Source: Isotricha intestinalis
Taxonomy: Eukaryota > Ciliophora > Litostomatea > Vestibuliferida > Isotrichidae
Direction: 5' to 3'
Assembly: GCA_023807065.1 (NCBI GenBank)
Contig: JAJJLU010000903.1
Location: 1-14,567, forward strand
Length of the DNA: 14,567 bases
A model generated the notes under the pieces. The model ran no database searches. It was not told the origin of the DNA and saw only the letters and a program-made list of their open reading frames with translations. This document shows positions 7,639 through 14,567 of this stretch, piece after piece (positions within the stretch are counted from its first letter, which is position 1; every line of letters begins with the position of its first letter). The position numbers were made by a program, and so were the translations under genes.

Positions 7639-9243
7639 TTAACTTTTTTTATCTTTATTTTTTTCTGTGTTCCATCTATTATAATTAAAAAACCCAACAA
7701 TAATAGAAATATCATCTCTTTCAAAAGATTCATTTTTCCAAGAAAAAATAGCATTATTAACTAAATTTTCAGCAATTTCATCTAAATTATTTTTTTCAAT
7801 TAAATGATAAATTTCATTAATAACATCATCACCATTTATAACATCCCATAATCCATCAGAGCCTAAAACAACAGAAATGAAATTATCATCAATAACTTTC
7901 ACTTTAATATCAGGTTCAGAAATATTTCCAATTAATTTTGAATCAAAATCACCAATTGTTCTACTTATAGCTAATCCAGGATAACTTTTTTCTTTTAAAA
8001 ATATTCTATAAACACCACCTAATTTACCTTTTGAATTTTTACTTTGACGAACTATTCCTCCGTTATTAGTTATTCTTTTTTTTTCTTCTGGATTATTTGG
8101 TTTATGATCATTACTTAAATTTTCATATTTAAAATTTATTTTATTTTCTTTTATATTATTATTATTATTTTTTTTTATTAATATACAACGAGAATCTCCT
8201 GTATTTGCACATATTAAATATTTAGATATATGGAAAAGAATATTTAAAGTTGATCCACTTATATTTGAATTAAAATTTTCTTTTTGTAAATCTTTATCAA
8301 ATATATTAAATATATTCTTTATTAAACTAAAATTATTCCTTGTTAAATTTTGATATATAAAATCTTCCATTATTTCACTTCTATATTTTTTAGTTAAATT
8401 AAAAGTTTCTTCCTTTGTGAAAGTTTTTATTATTTTTTTCTTTAAATATTGAGAAACTAAATGACCATTCATTCCATGACCATCCATAATTGCTAATATA
8501 TCAAAGTTTAATTTGAAAATATTATTTAATATAATATATGAATCTTGATTTATTTTTGTTTTACCTGAATTAAATGTTCCAGCTCTAGTATATCCTCTTA
8601 TTTTATTTAATATAAATTTTTCTGTATGAAAACAATCAATAAATAATTTTTGTTGGGGTGAATTACTTTTTGATTTTGAATTACTGGTTTTATGATTATT
8701 TCTATTATTCTTGTGTTTTAAGTTATTAAATAATATTTTATTTTTGTTGACAGATAATTTTTCAAATAAATTTATTTCAGTAGTTAACTTTATATTTGGT
8801 GATAATGAATTATTTAAAAAAACCTTATTTGAAAATGAACCACTTGAAGATTTATCTTTCTTTACAATTTTTATTATTTTACATTTACTTTTTGGTTTAT
8901 TTATATTTGATATAATATTTGAAGTAGAATTACTATTTATATAACTGTAATTATTTATTGGTAAATTACTAAAATGTGGTGAAATATTTAATTTTGGTAA
9001 AACTCTTTTTCTTGAATTAATAGATGGAAAATCTGATAATAAATTATTATAACTTTCAATTTTTTCTTTTGAATGTTTTGTTGAAATTATTGAGTTTTGT
9101 TCTGATGAATCAGAATTTTTTAATATTTTATTTAGAAATATAGATGTATTTATTCTATAGAATGGATCGATATTTTTATTTTTATTATCTATTATATTAA
9201 TTTTTGGAATTTTTCTTGAAACTGATGTATTAACTATATTCAT
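7639..9243 (-). CDS. PP2C-family (PPM) Ser/Thr protein phosphatase
   Basis: A 534-residue metal-dependent protein phosphatase. The catalytic domain covers about residues 215-520 and has every PP2C motif in order: NQDS with Asp234, the MDGHG metal site (Asp254-Gly257), SGSTL (329-333, a variant of SGTTA), ANTGDSR (346-352), LSNDHKP (376-382), AISRTIGD (425-432), LGSDGLWD (460-467) and RDDISIIV (509-516). The Asp residues that bind the two Mn/Mg ions are present, so it should be active. It removes phosphate from Ser/Thr and is insensitive to okadaic acid, as known for the family. The first 210 residues are an Asn/Ser/Lys-rich, largely disordered extension with no domain seen; it may hold localisation or regulatory sites. 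An Asn run (359-363) interrupts a surface loop. TAA directly before the ATG fixes the start. There is no myristoylation signal, unlike many ciliate PP2Cs. The substrate is unknown. Confidence 0.93.
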   Translation of the reverse strand: MNIVNTSVSRKIPKINIIDNKNKNIDPFYRINTSIFLNKILKNSDSSEQNSIISTKHSKEKIESYNNLLSDFPSINSRKRVLPKLNISPHFSNLPINNYSYINSNSTSNIISNINKPKSKCKIIKIVKKDKSSSGSFSNKVFLNNSLSPNIKLTTEINLFEKLSVNKNKILFNNLKHKNNRNNHKTSNSKSKSNSPQQKLFIDCFHTEKFILNKIRGYTRAGTFNSGKTKINQDSYIILNNIFKLNFDILAIMDGHGMNGHLVSQYLKKKIIKTFTKEETFNLTKKYRSEIMEDFIYQNLTRNNFSLIKNIFNIFDKDLQKENFNSNISGSTLNILFHISKYLICANTGDSRCILIKKNNNNNIKENKINFKYENLSNDHKPNNPEEKKRITNNGGIVRQSKNSKGKLGGVYRIFLKEKSYPGLAISRTIGDFDSKLIGNISEPDIKVKVIDDNFISVVLGSDGLWDVINGDDVINEIYHLIEKNNLDEIAENLVNNAIFSWKNESFERDDISIIVGFFNYNRWNTEKNKDKKS

Positions 9244-9441
9244 TTATTTGAAATTCATTATATAATTTTGATAATAATAAATTTTATAAAAAATTTTGTA
9301 AATATAATATATATTCTTTATATAAAACATAAAAAAAATATATATTATTTTTAAATATGCTGATTAAAAAGTATTTATTAATTTAATCTTAAATTTAAAC
9401 AATTTTAAATTTATTAAAGCATCAAAAATTAAAAAAAGAAT

Positions 9442-10605
9442 TTATTTATATGACCAAATTTTCATCGAATGATCTCCAGAATAAGACAAAATTAAATCAT
9501 TTTTCAAATGACAAAACCCAATAATATTATTACTATGGGCAAAAGTAATTGATCCTTTGTATATAAAATTATTAAGATCATAAATTAAAATATTTCTTGC
9601 CCAACCTCCAATAAGAAGTATATTTTTTTCTTTAATAGAAATAATACCATTACATCTAAATTTAAGATGGATAGATACAATAATTTTTTTTTCTTTCATA
9701 GAAATAATTTCTGCAGTATGTTCACCACCAACAATAATTTTATCTTCATCAATTCTATATAAACCATTCCAACAACCACAAATCGCATTTGGAATATGAT
9801 AAAGAAATATAATATTATTTCCATTATCATATATTTTAAAAAATTTAGTTCCATTATATCCTCCAGAAATTAAAATATTTTTATCTTTTAATAATAATAA
9901 TCCATTTATATCTTTATTATCAGTAATTGAAAGTGAATTTTGATAATTATTGTTAGTAAATTCCCATATTTTTATTGTACAATCTTCTGAACAAGAAATT
10001 AAATTATAATTATCAAAATATAATGCACAATATATATCTTTCAAATGTGCATTTTCAATTACTTGATTTAATGTAAATTTTTTTTCTTTTTTAATCCATG
10101 TTTTTATTGTTCTATCATATGAACAAGTCACAAAATTATTTTCATCTTTTATATCAACATTTATAATTGATTTTAAATGAGCATTTTTAATATCTTGGAT
10201 AATTTTATAGTTTATATAATCAAATATTTTAATTGAAAAATCATCTGAAACTGAAATTATATTTCCTGAAGGGAATATTTTTACATTTTTAATCCAATCA
10301 TTGTGTGCATAAATATATCTAATATTATTTAAATATGATTTTTGTGAATCTTCAATTAATTCATTATCTAAATTTGTTTTTAAATCTTTTTTATTGTTTT
10401 CGGATGTTTCTTCTATTTTCGTATTTGTTGTTTCTACATTTCTGTTTATTTTATTATTGCTTTTATTTAATTTTTGATTTTGATTTTGATTTTGGTTTTG
10501 ATTTTGATTTTGATTTTGGTTTTGCTTTAGATTTTGATTTTGATTTTGATTTTGCTTTTGCTTTTGATTTTGTTTTTTTTCTATTTTTGATTTTTTCTGT
10601 CCCAT
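9442..10605 (-). CDS. WD40 beta-propeller protein with N-terminal Gln/Asn repeat
   Basis: A 387-residue protein. Residues 97-387 form about seven WD40 repeats, with cores such as ISVSDDFSIKIFD, VTCSYDRTIKTWI, ISCSEDCTIKIWE, ILISGGYNGTKFF, IIVGGEHTAEII, ILLIGGWARNILIYD and LILSYSGDHSMKIW. That is enough for one closed propeller acting as a protein-interaction platform. It starts MGQKKSK, which fits the N-myristoylation pattern (Gly2, Ser6) with a basic patch, so membrane association is likely. Residues 12-44 are a Gln-Asn repeat. It is a clear paralogue of the rightward WD40 gene at 11139: both share IFPSG..IS.SDD.SIK, IKDENNF, DGTKF or NGTKF, and the closing LILSYS repeat. The two genes lie head to head. 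No catalytic domain is fused, and its partner is unknown. Confidence 0.88.
   Translation of the reverse strand: MGQKKSKIEKKQNQKQKQNQNQNQNLKQNQNQNQNQNQNQNQNQKLNKSNNKINRNVETTNTKIEETSENNKKDLKTNLDNELIEDSQKSYLNNIRYIYAHNDWIKNVKIFPSGNIISVSDDFSIKIFDYINYKIIQDIKNAHLKSIINVDIKDENNFVTCSYDRTIKTWIKKEKKFTLNQVIENAHLKDIYCALYFDNYNLISCSEDCTIKIWEFTNNNYQNSLSITDNKDINGLLLLKDKNILISGGYNGTKFFKIYDNGNNIIFLYHIPNAICGCWNGLYRIDEDKIIVGGEHTAEIISMKEKKIIVSIHLKFRCNGIISIKEKNILLIGGWARNILIYDLNNFIYKGSITFAHSNNIIGFCHLKNDLILSYSGDHSMKIWSYK
10474..10572 (-). repeat. Hexanucleotide tandem repeat coding Gln-Asn
   Basis: On the minus strand, CAAAAT/CAAAAC units code alternating Gln-Asn over residues 12-44 of the WD40 protein, with a few Lys and one Leu-Lys interruption. 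In the longest part the pattern of three CAAAAT and one CAAAAC appears twice, implying a 24-bp unit that duplicated. It stays in frame, and length variation between copies or strains is likely. Confidence 0.85.
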
Positions 10606-11138
10606 TATAGTAAAATTAATTTAATTTAATTTAATTCATAATCATAAATTATTTATAAAAATATCCATATTTTAGAGAAATTATATGTACTATTGTTTAT
10701 AAAATTTAATTAGCTCAAAAGCATTATTTTATGTTTATTGTTTTTCATTCTATATAATTAATCACCTTCTTAAAAAAAATTTTATAAATAAATTATTCAA
10801 TAAATTTGCATTATTCTGTCTATTCTAAACTTATGAGTGTTAATAATTTAAGTTATTCAGATTCAACTCTTTTTTTGATATAATAATTTGATTAGGAAAA
10901 AATTCATTTTTACTATATTGTCTTTATTATTAGTAGAATTAATTTCTTCATCATTATAGATTTTTTTATTCTGAAAGAAGTCTATAAATAAGAATAAATT
11001 TAATTAATACTTTTATTTAATTTTTGGTTTAGGAAAAAATTATTTATTACAACAATTTAAATTATATAAAATTGAATGAATTAGAATGAAATTTAGCAAA
11101 GTAAAACATTTTTATTTATTTTTTTTTAATACAAATAA
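10606..11138. promoter_or_regulatory. Divergent spacer between the two WD40 paralogues
   Basis: These 533 bp separate the start codons of the head-to-head WD40 genes, so the spacer must hold both promoters. It is AT-rich, with a short run of TTAAT units just upstream of the left gene (about 10614-10636) and a 13-base word TTAGGAAAAAATT occurring at 10892 and 11029 in the same orientation. No open frame of note, tRNA or transposon was seen. Promoter function is inferred from layout only. Confidence 0.5.
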
Positions 11139-12086
11139 ATGGGTACTATTAATTCAAAAAAAAAAAAGAAAAAGATATTAAATGTAAATTCAGAATTATT
11201 TAATTTTAATATTATTAAATTATTTAATATTAACAAAGTTCAAGTAATATCTATTTTCCCTTCTGGAATTTTAATCTCTATTTCTGATGATAAATCCATT
11301 AAATTATGGGATAAAACTTTTCAAATATTAACAGATATTAAAGAAGCTCACAATAAATCAATAAAAAATATATATATTAAAGATGAAAATAATTTTGCAA
11401 CTAGCTCAAATGAATTTGATATTAAAACATGGAGAAAAAATAAAAAAGAAATAATATGCAATAAAATTATTAAAAAGGCACATAATGATATAATAAATAA
11501 AATAATATATTATAAAAATGAAGAAATAATATCATGTTCAAACGATAAGACTTTAAAAATATGGCAATTTAGTAATAATAATTATCAATTAATGACAGTT
11601 ATTAAAGAAAAAAATACAATTACATCATTATTTATATTAAATGATTTGAATATATTAATCTCTCCTAGTATTGATGGGACAAAATTTTGGAAAATAAATG
11701 AGGATTTAAAAAATATTGAATATATTTTCAAATTAAAAGATGCTATTTGTTATAATCCCAAATCTATTGATAGAATTAATAAAGATAAAATTATTATTGG
11801 AGGATTAAACGATTTAAATGTAATTTCAATTTTGGAAAGGAAAATAATTAAAAATATTCAAACAATGAATAGATTTAATGAAATAAAATCTTTTGAAGAT
11901 AAAGGTTTTATTTTAGTTTCAGAATGGAGTCCCAAAATTAATGTTTTTAATATAAAAACTATACAACTTATAAGAATAATTGATTATGGACATGTAGATA
12001 ATGTTATTGGATTTGTAAAAATAAACAATGATTTAATATTATCTTATTCAAAAGATAATACTGTTATTTTATGGAAATCAAATTAA
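11139..12086 (+). CDS. WD40 protein, shorter paralogue of the neighbouring gene
   Basis: A 315-residue WD40 propeller covering about residues 33-315. Recognisable repeats include ISISDDKSIKLWD (46-58), ISCSNDKTLKIWQ (131-143), ILISPSIDGTKFWK (172-185), KIIIGGLNDLNVI (217-229) and LILSYSKDNTVILW (299-312). It aligns along its length with the leftward WD40 protein but lacks the Gln-Asn repeat and acidic linker and has lost several Gly-His and Asp signature residues, so it looks the more diverged copy. The N-terminus MGTINSKKKKKK fits N-myristoylation (Gly2, Ser6) plus a polybasic membrane anchor, encoded by an A-rich run. TAA directly before the ATG fixes the start, and the gene ends in TAA. 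It lies 198 bp before the HECT ligase gene on the same strand. Its role is unknown; a membrane-bound scaffold is the best inference. Confidence 0.88.
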   Translation: MGTINSKKKKKKILNVNSELFNFNIIKLFNINKVQVISIFPSGILISISDDKSIKLWDKTFQILTDIKEAHNKSIKNIYIKDENNFATSSNEFDIKTWRKNKKEIICNKIIKKAHNDIINKIIYYKNEEIISCSNDKTLKIWQFSNNNYQLMTVIKEKNTITSLFILNDLNILISPSIDGTKFWKINEDLKNIEYIFKLKDAICYNPKSIDRINKDKIIIGGLNDLNVISILERKIIKNIQTMNRFNEIKSFEDKGFILVSEWSPKINVFNIKTIQLIRIIDYGHVDNVIGFVKINNDLILSYSKDNTVILWKSN

Positions 12087-12284
12087 TTTTATTTGTTTTT
12101 ATTTATTTAAAAATGAATAAAAAAACATACAATTCTATATAAATTATTATCAATAAATGCTTCTTAATTATTAAAACTAATTTAACATAAAAGTTTGATG
12201 AGTATAATAAATAATATTTTGAATCTAAAAATAATTATATAAAATATTATAAAAAACTGTGAATAAAAAAAAACTAAAAAAAAA

Positions 12285-14078
12285 ATGGGAATATGTTCAC
12301 CATTGCAAAAAAAACAACAAAATGACTTTCAAAAAAAAAAAATAAATCAAACTCAATCTCCTCAAACCAATATAAATAATTATCAAAAATTAATAACAAA
12401 TTCAAATAAAGAAGAAGAGGAAGAATCAGAGGAAATTAAATCACCTCAATTACCAAGATTAAGATATCGTCCAAGTATATATATAGAAAAAATAGAACAA
12501 AATAATCCAATAAGAAGATTAGAAAGAAGAAAATCTTTAAATCCACTTATATTACAAAATAGACCAATAGTTAGGACAGATAATACCAAAATTACCTTTC
12601 AAAGAAGACAATCAATTAAATATTGTATTGACTTTAAAAATAACAATGAATATCATAAAAATTTTCTTATTCAACACTTAATAAGACAATTAACGGAAAA
12701 TAATAATAATAATGATGAATTATTTATAAATAAAAAAGCAGATTTTCCTGAATATATGATTAATTATAAATTAGTTAATATTCCTGAAACTGAAAATTAT
12801 ACTTGGAAAAATATGGGTTTAATTAAAATTAATGAAGATTTAATTAATGAGATTATGAAAATGAGTATTGAAGAAGCAAAAAATTGTGAATTTTTATATA
12901 AAAAAAGAATTTGGTTACATTGCTTTTTACATCAAAATATTATTGACTTAAAAAAAGATAATCCAACAATTTCAATTTGTAGAAATAATATTTTAGAAGA
13001 TTCTTTTAATCAATTTATGAATAATAAAATTAATTTAAAAAAACCTTTAAAAATTAAATTTCTTGATGAAGCTAAACAAGATGAAAATGGTGTTTATAGG
13101 GAATGGTATTCTAATTTGTTTAAAGATTTTTTTAAAGAAAAAAATAAATTATTTATTCAAAATCCTAATAAAACAATTTATAATGGTACTTTTATCATAA
13201 ATGAATTTTGTGATAAGAATAAATTTGATTATTATGAATTTTTTGGAAAGTTATTAGTTAAAGCAATAATAGATAATGCACATATGAGAGAACATATAAA
13301 TATGACTTTAATTAAATATTTATTAAATTTGAAAGTTAATTTAGAAGATATGAAATTTTTTGATTTAAGTGTTTATAATTCGCTAAAAAAAATAGTAGAA
13401 GAAAAAATAGAAAATAATGAGTCATTAAAACAAATAAATTTCACATATAATTTAAAAGACAAAAATGGAAATATAAATACAATAGAAATTATCCCAGAAG
13501 GAAAATATATATATTTAAATGAACAAAACAAAAATACATTTATAGAAAAATATATATATTATGAAACATATTACAAATATAAAGAACAAATAGAAAAAAT
13601 AAAAAAAGGTTTTTATAGTATTGTAGATGATTTTATGGGAAAATTTTATACTCCTCAAGAATTTGATTTTGAAATAGTAGGAATGAAAATAGTAGATTTA
13701 GAAGATTGGAAATCAAATACAATATATAAAGGACAATATAATAAAGATAATGAAACGATAAAATTATTTTGGGATGCTCTTAGTAATTTAAAACAAGAAG
13801 ATTTAATGATTTTTTTTGAATTTTGTACTGGATTATGTAATGTTCCTGTTGATGGTTTTGGTTCTTTAAAAGGAATTGGAAATAAAATACAAAAATTTAC
13901 TATTGAACCTTTAATGACTGAATTTAGTTTAAATGATGATCCTAATCAATTTAAACTTATTGAAGCTAGAACTTGTATTAATAGAATATTATTACCTGAA
14001 TATAAAAGTAAAGAAGATATGGAAAAAGCTATCAAAATTATTATTGAAAATGATACTGCTTTTTTTGGATTGGAATAA
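12285..14078 (+). CDS. HECT-domain E3 ubiquitin-protein ligase
   Basis: A 597-residue protein whose residues from about 228 to 597 form a complete HECT domain. This takes ubiquitin from an E2 as a thioester and passes it to substrate lysines. The N-lobe starts ISICRNNILEDSF and contains DENGVYREW (266-274). The C-lobe has FW near its start and FCTGLCNVPVDGFGSL. The catalytic Cys is Cys564 (codon 13974-13976) within ARTCINRILLPEY, and the chain ends FFGLE, so it looks active. No WW, C2, RLD or ankyrin substrate-binding domain is present. Instead the first 155 residues are low-complexity, with an acidic run (43-50) and two basic-directed kinase sites, RRKS (81-84) and RRQS (107-110). The start MGICS could be myristoylated and palmitoylated (Gly2, Cys4), although Pro6 departs from the usual consensus. 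This is the last gene before the telomere. Confidence 0.93.
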   Translation: MGICSPLQKKQQNDFQKKKINQTQSPQTNINNYQKLITNSNKEEEEESEEIKSPQLPRLRYRPSIYIEKIEQNNPIRRLERRKSLNPLILQNRPIVRTDNTKITFQRRQSIKYCIDFKNNNEYHKNFLIQHLIRQLTENNNNNDELFINKKADFPEYMINYKLVNIPETENYTWKNMGLIKINEDLINEIMKMSIEEAKNCEFLYKKRIWLHCFLHQNIIDLKKDNPTISICRNNILEDSFNQFMNNKINLKKPLKIKFLDEAKQDENGVYREWYSNLFKDFFKEKNKLFIQNPNKTIYNGTFIINEFCDKNKFDYYEFFGKLLVKAIIDNAHMREHINMTLIKYLLNLKVNLEDMKFFDLSVYNSLKKIVEEKIENNESLKQINFTYNLKDKNGNINTIEIIPEGKYIYLNEQNKNTFIEKYIYYETYYKYKEQIEKIKKGFYSIVDDFMGKFYTPQEFDFEIVGMKIVDLEDWKSNTIYKGQYNKDNETIKLFWDALSNLKQEDLMIFFEFCTGLCNVPVDGFGSLKGIGNKIQKFTIEPLMTEFSLNDDPNQFKLIEARTCINRILLPEYKSKEDMEKAIKIIIENDTAFFGLE

Positions 14079-14522
14079 AAAATAATTAAAAGTTATTTTA
14101 GAATTCTATGTTTATTGTATAAAAATTTTATATTTTGAGTATTTTATAAATTGACTTGTAGATAGAAAAATATGAAAATTTAAAAACAAAACTAAATCTT
14201 GAATTAATATAAATTTTAATTGAAAAATATATAAAAAATTAAATATAATAAAATAACATCAATTCATTGTTATATTTTTATAATAAAGTAAAAAAAAATT
14301 AAATTCATGAAACATATATAGCATGTAAAGGAAAAAAACTATAAATTATAAAATGATTATATTGGATTGCGATTGGGCATAATTCCTAATTATTAAAAAA
14401 TTAGAATATGAATTAATATTTATAATTAATCTTAGTTAATAAATAATAAATCTTTTTTTTATTCTAAAATTATTTTTGTATATTTTATTTTAAAGTTTTT
14501 TCACCTTTTAATAAAATAATTA
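14079..14522. other. Subtelomeric spacer
   Basis: These 444 bases between the HECT stop codon and the telomere are AT-rich with no open frame of note, tRNA or transposon. The one departure is a G-rich patch at about 14361-14379 (ATTGGATTGCGATTGGGC), which resembles imperfect telomere units. The spacer must contain the HECT 3' untranslated region. Confidence 0.7.
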
Positions 14523-14567
14523 ATTGGGGATTGGGGATTGGGGATTGGGGATTGGGGATTGGGGATT
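14523..14567 (+). repeat. Telomere repeat, (ATTGGGG)6 plus ATT
   Basis: Six perfect 7-base ATTGGGG units followed by ATT reach the last base of the window. The G-rich strand points outward, as at a chromosome's 3' end; the complementary strand reads CCCCAAT. There is no internal variation. The sharp change from AT-rich spacer suggests de novo addition by telomerase, possibly primed on the preceding AATT. The unit differs from TTGGGG of Tetrahymena and TTAGGG of many eukaryotes. Confidence 0.92.

Noticed and set aside
10335..10610. Rightward open frame with repeated Phe-Asp
   Set aside because: It is the opposite strand of the Gln-Asn repeat in the WD40 gene; the repetitive Phe-Asp pattern is a by-product of the hexamer.
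1..14567. Ciliate nuclear code with TAA/TAG as Gln
   Set aside because: All clear genes use CAA for Gln and stop at TAA (one at TAG) at sensible domain ends, so these codons are stops here.

Overview
The window looks like the right end of an AT-rich protist chromosome, most likely the somatic (macronuclear) chromosome of a ciliate. The last 45 bases are six perfect ATTGGGG units plus ATT, with the G-rich strand running 5'->3' into the end of the sequence, as a telomere does. The genes are eukaryotic (Rab GTPase, PP2C phosphatase, HECT ubiquitin ligase, FHA, RanBP2 zinc finger, a CEP78-like centriolar LRR protein). They are packed about 60-500 bases apart and are rich in Asn, Lys and Ile. Gln is written CAA and every complete gene ends in TAA (one in TAG), so the ciliate code with TAA/TAG = Gln is excluded. 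A C4A2T/ATTGGGG telomere with standard stops is what I recall for rumen (litostome, Entodinium-like) ciliates. That assignment is from memory and is not proven by the sequence.

Layout. Bases 1-284 (- strand) hold the N-terminal 94 codons of an unrecognised gene that runs off the left edge. Bases 285-1402 have no intact gene, but about 540-1090 (+) reads like a decayed gene. Then come three - strand genes: a RanBP2 zinc-finger protein (1403-2113), a CEP78-like LRR protein (2421-3719) and a four-helix membrane protein (3838-4452). Only 59 bp separate the last of these from a divergent FHA-domain gene (4512-5640), for which I infer three exons and two introns of about 37-39 nt. A second four-helix membrane protein (5876-6562, +) follows. 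Next is a - strand block: a Rab6-like GTPase (6664-7461), a PP2C phosphatase (7639-9243) and a seven-bladed WD40 protein (9442-10605). A 533-bp divergent spacer leads to a shorter WD40 paralogue (11139-12086, +), a HECT E3 ligase (12285-14078, +), a 444-bp AT-rich subtelomeric spacer and the telomere.

The genes are not an operon and each has its own spacer. The most coherent group is the terminal trio: an inverted pair of WD40 paralogues and a HECT ligase, all starting Met-Gly with basic or Cys residues, which suggests lipid-anchored membrane proteins. A functional link between WD40 substrate readers and the HECT ligase is only inference. No rRNA, tRNA, CRISPR or transposon was recognised. 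Candidate new observations are the decayed gene, the tiny introns, the WD40 inverted duplication and a G-rich telomere-like patch inside the subtelomeric spacer.
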